Part shown: piece by piece, positions 6,936 to 14,657 of the stretch
Numbering within the stretch: position 1 is the first letter of the stretch
Layout of the letters: each line of letters starts with the position of its first letter
Assembly: GCA_905235655.1 (NCBI GenBank)
Contig: CAJOMA010000001.1
Location: forward strand, 1 to 37,958
Origin: an uncultured Oscillospiraceae bacterium
Lineage (GTDB): Bacteria > Bacillota > Clostridia > Oscillospirales > Oscillospiraceae
DNA: 37,958 bases
Reading direction: 5' to 3'
Notes under the pieces: generated by a model
Database searches by the model: none
The model's input: only the letters and a program-made list of their open reading frames with translations
Told to the model about the DNA's origin: nothing
Program-made: the position numbers and the translations under genes

Positions 6936-7127
6936 TTACTTTGCTTCCGGATCTTTGGTTCCGCAAGCAGGTGCGGGTTCTGGATCTTTCGTACCGCAAG
7001 CAGGTGCGGGTTCCGGATCTTTCGACCCACAAGCAGGCGCCGGATTAGGATCAGCAGTTCCGCAGGCAGGTGCCGGAGCCGGATCTGCAGTTCCACAAGC
7101 GGTGCTTGCAACCTTTTCGTCGAACAT
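6936..7127 (-). CDS. five-repeat CX3D RiPP precursor peptide
   Basis: 63 residues: about ten leader residues (MFDEKVASTA), then five tandem 11-residue repeats of consensus ACG[T/S][A/K]DPxPAP. Cys are at 11, 22, 33, 44 and 55, and Asp at 15, 26, 37, 48 and 59, so each repeat has one C-x-x-x-D. This is the crosslink spacing known from freyrasin, where a radical SAM enzyme links Cys sulfur to Asp beta-carbon. The ATG at 7127 has GGAGG with 8-nt spacing. The maturase gene follows in the same direction. Oddities are the very short leader, no double-glycine cleavage site, and Pro/Ala linkers that look like a flexible chain of identical rings. Likely secreted or surface product; activity unknown. 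Confidence 0.9.
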   Translation of the reverse strand: MFDEKVASTACGTADPAPAPACGTADPNPAPACGSKDPEPAPACGTKDPEPAPACGTKDPEAK

Positions 7128-7216
7128 GGCGTTTTCCTCCTTTCAAAGATTCTATTTATATTTTACTGAGATTCCAGAAAAAAGCACTGGTCAAATATAG
7201 ACTAAGAGTCGGATTT

Positions 7217-7227
7217 TGTGATATAAT
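7217..7227 (+). promoter_or_regulatory. extended -10 promoter of the TetR gene
   Basis: TGATATAAT (TG, one base, then TATAAT at 7222-7227) lies 31 bp before the start codon, with no good -35, as expected for an extended -10 promoter. The 130-bp divergent region would hold regulator sites for both directions. Confidence 0.6.
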
Positions 7228-7257
7228 AAGCAAAACTACGCATAAGGAGTTTCTTCC

Positions 7258-7839
7258 ATGAGTCAATATAAAGAAGCCAGAGAGCGCACGAAGGCAAAGA
7301 TCGAAGATGCCTACTGGAATTTGATGATAAACAACGAGCGGATAACGGTAAAGAAAATCATCGAGAAAGCCGGTATTCACAAGTCCACTTTCTATTTTTA
7401 TTATGAATGGGTCGATGATGTTCTGGCAGAGATCAAAACACGGATGATGAATCTGCTTATATCAACGATTGAGAGTAAGAATCGAGATAAGGGCAACTTT
7501 CAGCAGGTCATGGTAGAAATGCGTAAAATGTTTCAAGAAAATCGAAAGTATCTCATCCCGTTGGTTTTAGAGCAGCGTGGCGGAGAGTTTGCTGTAAATT
7601 ATCGAGAATTCATCAAAGAGCATTTTGCAGAAGATATCGGTTTGGATTACAAAACCGGCAACGATGTAAAAAATGATGTTGCAAATTGTGTTCTGGCCGG
7701 ACTGGTCGAAATAATGCTGTATGAGTTATCCAGTGAGATAATTCCTGACGAGTTTACCTATAAGATTGGAGATGGCATTATTAAAAAAGGCGTTGCGCTG
7801 ACATTAAACGATGATTTGAATATCAAATTTGGAAAGTAG
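7258..7839 (+). CDS. TetR-family regulator of the RiPP module
   Basis: 193 residues. The N-terminal HTH reads ITVKKIIEKAGIHKSTFYFY, typical of TetR/AcrR, followed by an all-helical ligand domain with no obvious subfamily. AAGGAG with 8-nt spacing supports the ATG. It is divergent from the precursor operon across 130 bp, so autoregulation and control of the RiPP genes are likely. Composition is AT-rich like the rest of the module. Its stop codon lies one base before copy 2 of the 175-bp repeat, which marks the right edge of the cargo. Confidence 0.88.
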   Translation: MSQYKEARERTKAKIEDAYWNLMINNERITVKKIIEKAGIHKSTFYFYYEWVDDVLAEIKTRMMNLLISTIESKNRDKGNFQQVMVEMRKMFQENRKYLIPLVLEQRGGEFAVNYREFIKEHFAEDIGLDYKTGNDVKNDVANCVLAGLVEIMLYELSSEIIPDEFTYKIGDGIIKKGVALTLNDDLNIKFGK

Positions 7840-7840
7840 G

Positions 7841-7963
7841 GGCCATGTGCTGCTGCCGGATACTGTCCGGTTCATCTGCGAGGCCAACGGCTATGATGCC
7901 GAGAAAATCGGCCAGCACTTCCTTGAAATCCTCCCGAAGATCTGCCCAACCGAGCAGAAATAA
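7841..7963 (+). pseudogene. 5'-truncated copy of the 4647-4832 gene
   Basis: Encodes the last 40 residues (GHVLLPDTVRFICEANGY onward to CPTEQK) with no start codon or ribosome site. Begins one base after the TetR stop codon. Confidence 0.85.
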
Positions 7964-7966
7964 CAA

Positions 7967-7999
7967 AACGCCTCTGATCCGATGTGGTTCAGAGGCGTT
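7967..7999. terminator. terminator, copy 2
   Basis: A 9-bp stem AACGCCTCT/AGAGGCGTT, with TTTTGTT after it on the minus strand. It serves the recombinase remnant and the truncated copy. Confidence 0.7.
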
Positions 8000-8014
8000 G
8001 CTGCGTCTATGGGA

Positions 8015-8407
8015 TTATGCCTTGATCTCGGTGCCGTCCTTGAAGGTCACCCGGATGTCGTTCTTTTTGTGAACGGTGATGTAGTCCACCATCGCCAGCC
8101 AGTCTGTTTCCCGGAAATCCGTCAGCGGCTCCCGGCTCCGCAGGTTCTTCAGGTAGGTCTCGATTTGGTGTTTTCGGGCCGTGCGCTCGGCAATCGGGTC
8201 GATGACCTCGGTATGTCTGGCCTTGGTCTTATCGAACCGGGCTACCAGACCGTCGTAGCGTTTCTGGTATTCAGCCTGATCGAGGGCAGCGTGAGCGTTT
8301 TCCTTGATGCACTCCTCGATGAGCTCGGCAGCGATGTTTATCTCTGCTTCCAGCTCGGTCAACTCTCCCTCAATCATCCTGCTCCGTTTTTCTTTTATTC
8401 TATGCAA
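8015..8407 (-). pseudogene. C-terminal remnant of a large serine recombinase
   Basis: 130 residues matching only the tail of TnpX/SpoIVCA-like recombinases: a long charged helix (LTELEAEINIAAELIEECIK, about residues 16-75), then DWLAMVDYITVHKK and IRVTFKDGTEIKA at the end. The catalytic resolvase domain and zinc-ribbon region are missing, so it cannot act as a recombinase. Its first codons overlap the end of the 8400-8573 gene, a junction formed by deletion. The tail is intact to its stop, which coincides with the edge of the 175-bp repeat. It is debris of a Tn4451-type element. Confidence 0.8.
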
Positions 8408-8573
8408 TCGTTCGGTTTTCCATTTTGGTGACGTGGAGCAAGAACGATGTACCGTCTTTCATCAATACGGTGAACGTGTTTGCTCTGTCGTCGCTCTGAA
8501 TGTCGGCGACGTCGAGCGCATCGCTCTCATTCATCAGATCGAAAAGAATATCCTTGAAATAGTTTACATCCAT
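8400..8573 (-). CDS. 57-residue small mobile-element protein
   Basis: An acidic small protein: MDVNYFKDILFDLMNESDAL, then IQSDDRANTFTVLMKDGTSF, looking like a helix followed by a small beta-hairpin domain. GGAGG with 8-nt spacing supports the ATG. Genes like this are often found beside serine recombinases in clostridial elements, but I cannot name a family. It is preceded by a 175-nt leader with an intrinsic terminator and competing hairpins (8574-8750), so expression is probably controlled by premature termination. The recombinase remnant follows immediately. Confidence 0.65.
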   Translation of the reverse strand: MDVNYFKDILFDLMNESDALDVADIQSDDRANTFTVLMKDGTSFLLHVTKMENRTIA

Positions 8574-8750
8574 GCCGCAGCCCTCCGACAAAAAAGGCGC
8601 ACACCGAAGTGTACGCCCGAAAAACACACAACTCCGATTGCTGCAGCACAATCTTACTTCCAACCACGTAGGCGTATGAAAGCGGGGCGTGTGTTTTTAC
8701 CAAAAAAAACACACACCTACATAGTTGGAATTATTATAAAATTGTGCTGC
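8574..8750 (-). promoter_or_regulatory. attenuator-like 5' leader RNA
   Basis: The minus-strand leader contains one AAAAACACAC (plus 8689-8698) that can pair with either of two identical GUGUGUUUUU copies, upstream (plus 8705-8714) or downstream (plus 8620-8629). The upstream pairing sits inside a long interrupted hairpin: 11 bp at 8642-8652/8741-8751, 7 bp at 8658-8664/8724-8730, 5 bp at 8668-8672/8716-8720. The downstream copy directly adjoins the terminator stem. This is the layout of a two-state attenuator. Confidence 0.7.
8590..8617 (-). terminator. intrinsic terminator inside the leader
   Basis: On the minus strand, a 9-bp stem GGCGUACAC/GUGUGCGCC with a UUCG loop, followed by six U and then the ribosome site of the 8573 gene. 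Termination here would switch that gene off. Confidence 0.85.
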
Positions 8751-8756
8751 AACGCT

Positions 8757-8785
8757 ATTGTAGCATAGCTTCGGGAAAATAGCAA
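8757..8785 (-). promoter_or_regulatory. promoter of the attenuated leader
   Basis: On the minus strand, TTGCTA (8780-8785), a 17-bp spacer and TACAAT (8757-8762). The predicted start near 8750 lies at the outer arm of the long hairpin. Confidence 0.75.
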
Positions 8786-9471
8786 GAACTTTGATTTGCT
8801 TGATATGCAAGAGTCGACAGCAGCGAATGAAAGTTTTGTGTGGGCGGCGCGAGATCGCGGCGATTCTTTTGCTGCGAAGCAGACCGTCCGCAAAAACGTT
8901 TCATGGCAATCGGCGTAGAGACCGAACGTGTTTCATTTTGCCTTCACGCAACGGACGGCAGCATAAATAATTCACAAAGCGCCGGCGAGGCGCGCGGTTG
9001 CGGATTTGAAAAATCTGCAAAGAAGGTCTTAGGGTGATGCCCTAACAAGACGCATCCCGGGATTTTTCTACCCCGGGATGCCCTGCTTGCGGAAGAGAAA
9101 ACTGCCGCTTTTTCGTTCTCCGCGTTTACGAACTTTTTTGCGAGAACCATTTTTAGCTGCGCCAATCATTGAGGCGCAAAAATATGGTTTTTTGTTTTGG
9201 CAAGCAGTGCATCTGTGGGGACAAAATCTCCCCGATGCTGCCTGCAATGGCCTCGCCCTTGAACCCGCTTCGCAGAAAAAGTGACACACTTTTTTCTGCG
9301 ACTGCGCGCCGTCCCGGCGCTGTTTTTTTCGGCGGCTGGAAGTGTCTGTGCACTTTAGGTGAGCATTACTCGGCACTTGCTCTATAAGCACAGTCTGCCG
9401 CAGAATGCGCTGGATTTCCAGCTGCCCTTGTGATATGATAGTATTAATCCATTGGATCGGAGGGATCCTGT
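8786..9471. other. non-coding region with several palindromes
   Basis: No convincing gene in about 690 bp. Visible structures include GCATCCCGGG/CCCGGGATGC near 9051-9080, TTAGGG/CCCTAA near 9030-9045, and CCGTCCG/CGGACGG near 8890-8957. A weak TATGAT lies near 9435 ahead of the TetR gene. Possible uses are an origin, an oriT or untranslated leaders; nothing decisive. Confidence 0.4.
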
Positions 9472-10035
9472 ATGGCAAGCTTTATGAAGAATGAGATCAA
9501 ATCGACCTTCTTGCGCCTTTTGGAGGAACGGCCGTATAATCAGATCACAGTAAAGGATATCGTCAAAGAATGCGGCGTCAACCGCAATTCGTTCTATTAT
9601 CACTATACCGACCTTCCTGCGCTCGTCGAGGAGATCATCGACGAGGAGATCGGCCGCTTCGTGCGCGAGCAGAATTCGTTTTCCTCTCTGGAAGAAAGCA
9701 TGACGGAAGCGCTGTCCTTTTTCCGCGAACATCGCAGGGCGGCCTACCACGTCTATAACTCGATCAATCGTGACGTGTTCGACCGCTATCTGATGAAAAA
9801 CTGTGAATCCGTCGGCGCCGGTTATGTCGATTCTCTGCTGAAGGATGCGCCGCTCTCTGAGGAGGACCGTCAGACGATCATCCGCTTTAACGCTTACATC
9901 TGCTTCGGCGCGGTGACCCGGTGGCTCGAAAGCAATATGGATTACGACATCCACGAGGACTTTCGCCGCATTTTCCAACTGATGATCGAGCCTGCGATGA
10001 AGCAGCAGGGTTTGCCTGTTGAGGGGCTCAAATAG
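9472..10035 (+). CDS. TetR-family regulator of the MMPL pair
   Basis: 187 residues. The N-terminal HTH (ITVKDIVKECGVNRNSFYYH) is followed by a helical domain of the kind seen in DhaS-like TetR proteins (AYHVYNSINRDVFDRYL, then RFNAYICFGAVTRWL). GGAGGG precedes the ATG. A strong terminator separates it from the codirectional transporter gene 125 bp on, so the regulator has its own transcript and probably represses the transporter promoter near 10120. A ligand such as a toxic lipid or drug is conceivable but not shown. Confidence 0.87.
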   Translation: MASFMKNEIKSTFLRLLEERPYNQITVKDIVKECGVNRNSFYYHYTDLPALVEEIIDEEIGRFVREQNSFSSLEESMTEALSFFREHRRAAYHVYNSINRDVFDRYLMKNCESVGAGYVDSLLKDAPLSEEDRQTIIRFNAYICFGAVTRWLESNMDYDIHEDFRRIFQLMIEPAMKQQGLPVEGLK

Positions 10036-10046
10036 ATTCCCGTTAT

Positions 10047-10093
10047 GCAAAAACAGTCTCGTGTCTGAAATTCAGACACGAGACTGTTTTTGC
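10047..10093. terminator. strong bidirectional terminator
   Basis: A perfect inverted repeat of 23 nt per arm (10047-10069 with 10071-10093) with A-run and T-run ends. Confidence 0.9.
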
Positions 10094-10159
10094 ACGTTCC
10101 ATTCTCCTGCCTGCCGCCATATAGTATAAGCGAAATCAAAGAAGGAGCGTGTGGACTAC

Positions 10160-12259
10160 ATGCAATTGGCAAGAAAGATCGTAAAGCTGCGGGTGCCGAT
10201 CCTGGTGCTTGCGCTGCTGTTGCTCATACCGTCTGTCATAGGCATTGCGGGTACGAGGATCAATTATGATATTCTGACGTATCTGCCCGAGGATATGGAA
10301 ACCGTCGTCGGGCAGGACGAACTGATGAAGGATTTCGGCAAAGGAGCGTTTTCCCTTATTGTAATCGAGGATATGCAGCCAGAGGAGGTTTCGCAGCTGC
10401 GAAAATCCATCGAAGCCGTCGATCACGTGGATTCGGTGATCTGGTATGACAGCTTTGCGGGATCGTCGATCCCGATGGAACTGCTGCCCGAACACCTGTA
10501 TAAGGCATTTAACGCCGGTGACGCCACAATGATGGCAGTCTTCTTCGACAGTTCTACCTCCGCCGACGTGACGATGGACGCTGTGGCGGAGATCCGCTCA
10601 ATCTGCGGAAAGCAGTGCTTCGTCGCAGGAATGTCCGCGCTGGTGCTGGATCTAAAAAACCTCTGCGAAAAGGAAGAGCCGGTCTACGTTGCGTTAGCTG
10701 TCGTGTTTGCAGCGGCAGCCATGGTACTCTTCCTCGACAGCTGGCTTGCGCCGCTGATCTTCCTTGCCTGTATAGGTATGATGGTGCTGCTGAATCTCGG
10801 CACGAACGTCTTTTTCGGCGAGATCTCCTACATCACGAAAGCGCTTGCCGCCGTTCTGCAGCTTGCCGTCACCATGGACTATTCCATCTTCCTGTGGCAC
10901 AGCTACAACGAACAGCTGAAAACCCACCCGGATGATCACAAGGAAGCGATGGCACTGGCAATCCATCACACCTTTACGAGTGTGCTGGGAAGCTCCGTAA
11001 CCACGGTCGCAGGCTTCATCGCGCTGTGCTTTATGACCTTTACGATGGGGCGGGACCTCGGCATCGTTATGGCAAAGGGCGTCGTTCTCGGCGTGATCGG
11101 CTGCGTGACGGTCCTGCCTGCGCTGATCCTTCTGCTGGATAAACCCCTTGAGAAGACAAAGCACCGCAGTCTGATCCCGGATATGACGAAAGTGTCCCGG
11201 ATCCTGCTCAAGATCGCGCCCGTCCTCCTGGTCGTGTTTTTGATCATTGCGTTCCCCGCCTGGTACGGCTATCAAAAGACCAACGACGAGGTCTATTATG
11301 ATATGGGCCAGTGCCTGCCGGAGGATATGGAGTACGTGATCGCCAATTCCAAGCTCCGCGACAAGTTTGACATCGCTTCGACTCATATGGTTCTGGCGGA
11401 TACGTCCACCTCGGAGGCGGACGTCCGGGCGATGCTCGGTGAAATGGAGAAGGTCGACGGAGTGAAAGAGGTGCTCGGCCTGGAGACGCTGGTCGGCAAG
11501 GACGTTCCCATGGAGATCCTGCCGGACCACCTGCGGCGTGTTCTGGAAAGCGATCACTGGAAACTCTTTTTGATCATCTCAGAGTACAAGGCTGCCAGCG
11601 ACGACGTCAACGGACAGATCAACGAACTGAACGGGATCCTGAAACAATACGATCCGTCCGGTATGCTGATCGGCGAAGCGCCCTGCATGAAGGATCTGAT
11701 CGAGACCACGGGGCATGACTTCAACGTGGTAAACGCCATCTCTATCGCGCTCGTCTTCCTGATCATCTTCTTCGTGTGTAGGAGCGTCACCCTGCCGATC
11801 CTGCTGATCTCCGTGATCGAGGTTGCGATCTTCATCAATCTCGGTTTGTCGCATTATTTGGGGACCTCGCTTCCCTTTATCGCGCCGATTTCGATCAGCA
11901 CGATCCAGCTCGGCGCAACGGTGGACTACGCGATCCTGATGACGACGCGATACAAAAAGGAACGTATCGCAGGACAGAACAAGCATGACGCCGTGCAGAC
12001 CGCGCTTTCCACGTCGATCCCGTCGATCATCGTATCCGGCATGGGCCTGTTCGCGGCGACGTTCGGCGTAGCGGTCTACTCCAATATTGACATCGTCAGT
12101 TCTATGTGTATGCTGATGGCACGCGGCGCATTGATCAGTATGGCGTGCGTCATTCTCGTCCTGCCGGCGCTGTTGCTTCTGTTCGATCGGCTCGTCTGCG
12201 CGACGACCGTCGGTATGCGCAAGTTATCACACAAATCCATCGCCAAGAGTTCTAACTGA
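10160..12259 (+). CDS. MMPL/RND-type membrane transporter
   Basis: About 699 residues with the RND duplicated architecture. A first membrane helix (VPILVLALLLLIPSVIGIAG) is followed by an extracytoplasmic loop, five or six helices including the TMDYSIFL segment, then a second half with FLIIAFPAWYGY, another loop and helices with GATVDYAILMTTRYKKE. This fits the HAE3/MMPL group that exports lipids or drugs using the proton gradient. ATG at 10160 is chosen; the GTG at 10151 is only 3 nt from AAGGAG, while the ATG is 12 nt away. Neither is ideal. A secreted heptad-repeat protein follows 20 bp on, a common pairing in Firmicutes. It lies inside the mobile element. Confidence 0.9.
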   Translation: MQLARKIVKLRVPILVLALLLLIPSVIGIAGTRINYDILTYLPEDMETVVGQDELMKDFGKGAFSLIVIEDMQPEEVSQLRKSIEAVDHVDSVIWYDSFAGSSIPMELLPEHLYKAFNAGDATMMAVFFDSSTSADVTMDAVAEIRSICGKQCFVAGMSALVLDLKNLCEKEEPVYVALAVVFAAAAMVLFLDSWLAPLIFLACIGMMVLLNLGTNVFFGEISYITKALAAVLQLAVTMDYSIFLWHSYNEQLKTHPDDHKEAMALAIHHTFTSVLGSSVTTVAGFIALCFMTFTMGRDLGIVMAKGVVLGVIGCVTVLPALILLLDKPLEKTKHRSLIPDMTKVSRILLKIAPVLLVVFLIIAFPAWYGYQKTNDEVYYDMGQCLPEDMEYVIANSKLRDKFDIASTHMVLADTSTSEADVRAMLGEMEKVDGVKEVLGLETLVGKDVPMEILPDHLRRVLESDHWKLFLIISEYKAASDDVNGQINELNGILKQYDPSGMLIGEAPCMKDLIETTGHDFNVVNAISIALVFLIIFFVCRSVTLPILLISVIEVAIFINLGLSHYLGTSLPFIAPISISTIQLGATVDYAILMTTRYKKERIAGQNKHDAVQTALSTSIPSIIVSGMGLFAATFGVAVYSNIDIVSSMCMLMARGALISMACVILVLPALLLLFDRLVCATTVGMRKLSHKSIAKSSN

Positions 12260-12278
12260 CTAAGGAGGTCGTTTTGAT

Positions 12279-14537
12279 ATGAAAACCATGCAAAACCGCG
12301 CTTTGGCAGTGATCCTGTGCTTCGCACTGCTGTTTGGCAGCGTCGGTCTGGTCAATGCCGTCAATTCCGGAAAACAAGCCGAAGAGGAGACAGCCGTGAA
12401 CACAGCGGTTACGGAGTCGCCGTCCGATACGGTATCCGACAGCGAAGCGGTCTACGTTCTTACTGACGCCGCCGGCACCGTGGATAAAGTCATCCTCAGC
12501 GATCGACTCCAACAGGAGAAGGGGACTTCGCAGCAGGCGGAGGATATCCCTGTAGAAGTGCGCTTCACCTACCGCCTGGACGGCCGCGAGATCGCGCCGG
12601 AAGAGCTGGCGGGCAAGAGCGGCAAAGTGGAAATTCGCATTGACTATAAAAACCTCGTCAGTGAGAAAAAAGAAATCAACGGAAAGCAGGAAACGCTTTA
12701 CGTCCCGTTTTTGATGGTTTCCGCGCTGCTGCTGGACAACGAGCATTTTTCAAACGTCGAAGTTGAAAACGCCAAAACGGTCAACGACGGCAGCCGTACC
12801 GTGGTCATCGGCTATGCACTGCCCGGAATGAACGAAAGCCTTGCTCTGCCGGAAAGCATTGACCTGACGATCCCCGATCACGTGACGATCACCGCAGACG
12901 CCAAGGTTTTCCAGCTCGGCTCCGTCTATACCCTCGCGACGAACGAATTGCTCCGTGATTACGATGAAAACGATCCGGATGCGTTGAACAAACTCGTCTC
13001 ATCTATGAACGACCTCACGGACGCGACAGACCGCCTGCTGGACGGCGCGAAGGCGCTGAACGAAGGTCTTAACACGCTGCTGTCCAAGTCGGGCGTCCTG
13101 AGCGACGGCGTGGATTCCCTTTGCAGCGGCGCTGATCAGGTGGCTGCCGGCGCGGGCACGCTGGCAAGCGGCGCGAAAAGCCTCGCTGACGGCGCGAAGA
13201 GTGTCAACCACGGTACGGCACAGCTCGCTGATGGCGCGGGCAGCCTTCTCGCAGGCGCAGATCAGCTCTCCGCAGGCGCGGACCAGCTCAGCGCGGGTTT
13301 GGAGCAGTTGAGCGGCAACTCCGCCGCCCTCAATCAGGGCGCGGAAGCGGTCTTTGCTTCGCTCCTGTCCGCCGCGCAGACGCAGCTCACATCAAACGGC
13401 CTGAGTGTCGCGCCGCTGAATATCTCCAATTATCAGAGCGAACTAAACCGGATCATCGCCTCTCTGGATACCGATGCGGTCTATGCCGCCGCGCTTGCGC
13501 AGGTGACTGCGGCGGTCGAGGCACAGCGCCCGGAGATCGAAGCAATGGTCACCGCTGCCGTGAAGGAACAGGTGACCGCCGCGGTCACTGCTGCGGTGCA
13601 GCAGAATGTGAGCGAGCAGGTCAAGACCGCTGTGGCGGAGCAGGTACGCGCGCAGGTCATTCAGGCGGCAACGGGTATGACCGTGGAAGAATATGAAGCC
13701 GCCGCTGCAAACGGACTGATCGACGAGGCCACGCAGGCCGCGATCGAAGCGCAGATCACCGCGCAGCTCGCCTCCAGCGACGTGCAGGCGCTGATTGCGC
13801 AGAACGTCGAGGCACAGATGGCGTCCGAGCAGGTGCAGGGGCTGATTGCACAGAATATCGAGGCGCAGATGGCCTCTGAGGAGATCCAGAAGACCATCGC
13901 CGACAACACGGAGGCGCAGGTGCAGAAGGCGATCGCCGACACGATGGCAGGGCCCGAAGTGCAGGGACAGCTTGCGGCAGCCGCGGAGGGCGCGCAGGCG
14001 GTCATCGCGCTGAAGACCTCGCTGGATCAGTACAACGCGTTCTATATGGGCGTAAAGAGCTACACCGCCGCCGTTGACGCGGCCGCCCAGGGCGCCGCCG
14101 CCCTCAGCAGCGGCGCAGCCGAGCTGAAAACCGGCGCAACAAGTCTGGCGGATGGCAGCGCACAGCTTCTGTCCGGCACGCAGACGCTGTCCGGCGGCGC
14201 GGGCGACCTTTCGTCCGGCGCGGCGGCGCTGTCCGACGGCGCCGATCGCCTTGCGGCCGGAACGCACGACCTGCAGAACAATCTTCCTGCCTTGCTGGAA
14301 GGTATAACGAAGCTGCGCGACGGCTCACAGGAGCTGCGCAGCGGAATGACGCAATTTAACGAGGAAGGGATCGAAAAACTCTCGAAGCTCGTCACCGAGG
14401 ATGCCGAGGGACTGGCGGAACGCCTGAAAGCGATCGCGGCGCTCGGCAAAGCATATCCTGCCGCGTATAGCGGTTTGAACCCGGAGACGGTCAGCGGACT
14501 GCATTTTATCTACCGTACCGCTTCCATCGGCGAATAA
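12279..14537 (+). CDS. secreted heptad-repeat protein (YhgE/xxxLxxG type) paired with MMPL
   Basis: 752 residues. A signal peptide (RALAVILCFALLFGSVGLVN) leads to a beta-rich domain to about residue 230. A first block of glycine-bearing heptads follows (patterns ADGAKSV, LSAGADQ; about 250-350), then a long Ala/Gln/Glu coiled coil (about 400-580: QVTAAVEAQRPEIEAMVTAA), then a second heptad block (about 600-690). It resembles the extracytoplasmic part of YhgE/Pip proteins but lacks their C-terminal membrane helices. AAGGAGG supports the start. It probably forms an extended rod spanning the wall and working with the MMPL pump; partner role is inferred from operon structure. Confidence 0.82.
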   Translation: MKTMQNRALAVILCFALLFGSVGLVNAVNSGKQAEEETAVNTAVTESPSDTVSDSEAVYVLTDAAGTVDKVILSDRLQQEKGTSQQAEDIPVEVRFTYRLDGREIAPEELAGKSGKVEIRIDYKNLVSEKKEINGKQETLYVPFLMVSALLLDNEHFSNVEVENAKTVNDGSRTVVIGYALPGMNESLALPESIDLTIPDHVTITADAKVFQLGSVYTLATNELLRDYDENDPDALNKLVSSMNDLTDATDRLLDGAKALNEGLNTLLSKSGVLSDGVDSLCSGADQVAAGAGTLASGAKSLADGAKSVNHGTAQLADGAGSLLAGADQLSAGADQLSAGLEQLSGNSAALNQGAEAVFASLLSAAQTQLTSNGLSVAPLNISNYQSELNRIIASLDTDAVYAAALAQVTAAVEAQRPEIEAMVTAAVKEQVTAAVTAAVQQNVSEQVKTAVAEQVRAQVIQAATGMTVEEYEAAAANGLIDEATQAAIEAQITAQLASSDVQALIAQNVEAQMASEQVQGLIAQNIEAQMASEEIQKTIADNTEAQVQKAIADTMAGPEVQGQLAAAAEGAQAVIALKTSLDQYNAFYMGVKSYTAAVDAAAQGAAALSSGAAELKTGATSLADGSAQLLSGTQTLSGGAGDLSSGAAALSDGADRLAAGTHDLQNNLPALLEGITKLRDGSQELRSGMTQFNEEGIEKLSKLVTEDAEGLAERLKAIAALGKAYPAAYSGLNPETVSGLHFIYRTASIGE

Positions 14538-14572
14538 TGCCGGAAGGGACCGTCGAGAACTTACACAGAAAT

Positions 14573-14651
14573 AGCACGCTGCAATTCTTTACGATTGCAG
14601 CGCGCTTCCATAAGAGGGCGGTGCCTGCCGCAAAGCAGGCACCGCCTTTTA
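14573..14651 (+). terminator. two tandem terminator hairpins
   Basis: The first stem (14573-14585 with 14594-14606) has one bulge pair. The second is a perfect 12-bp stem (14617-14628 with 14635-14646) followed by TTTT. They end the MMPL operon and face the convergent tnpV gene. Confidence 0.85.
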
Positions 14652-14657
14652 CGTGGA

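Larger units (their letters stand above)
7841..8015. repeat. 175-bp direct repeat, copy 2 (right border of RiPP cargo)
   Basis: Gapless match to 4710-4884. Ends at the stop codon of the convergent recombinase remnant, just as copy 1 ends at the stop codon of the oxidoreductase. Confidence 0.9.

Noticed and set aside
6936-7127. CRISPR-like or simple DNA repeat array
   Set aside because: The 33-bp periodicity is explained by an 11-residue protein repeat with a start codon, ribosome site and maturase neighbour; there are no spacers.
9068-9478. Minus-strand 136-codon frame in the palindrome-rich spacer
   Set aside because: Basic, low-complexity translation across hairpins with no ribosome site or family resemblance.
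10694-11557. Minus-strand frames opposite the MMPL gene
   Set aside because: Antisense to a transporter with clear membrane segments; no independent signals.
13443-14267. Minus-strand frames opposite the heptad-repeat gene
   Set aside because: Low-complexity mirror of Ala-rich repeats.
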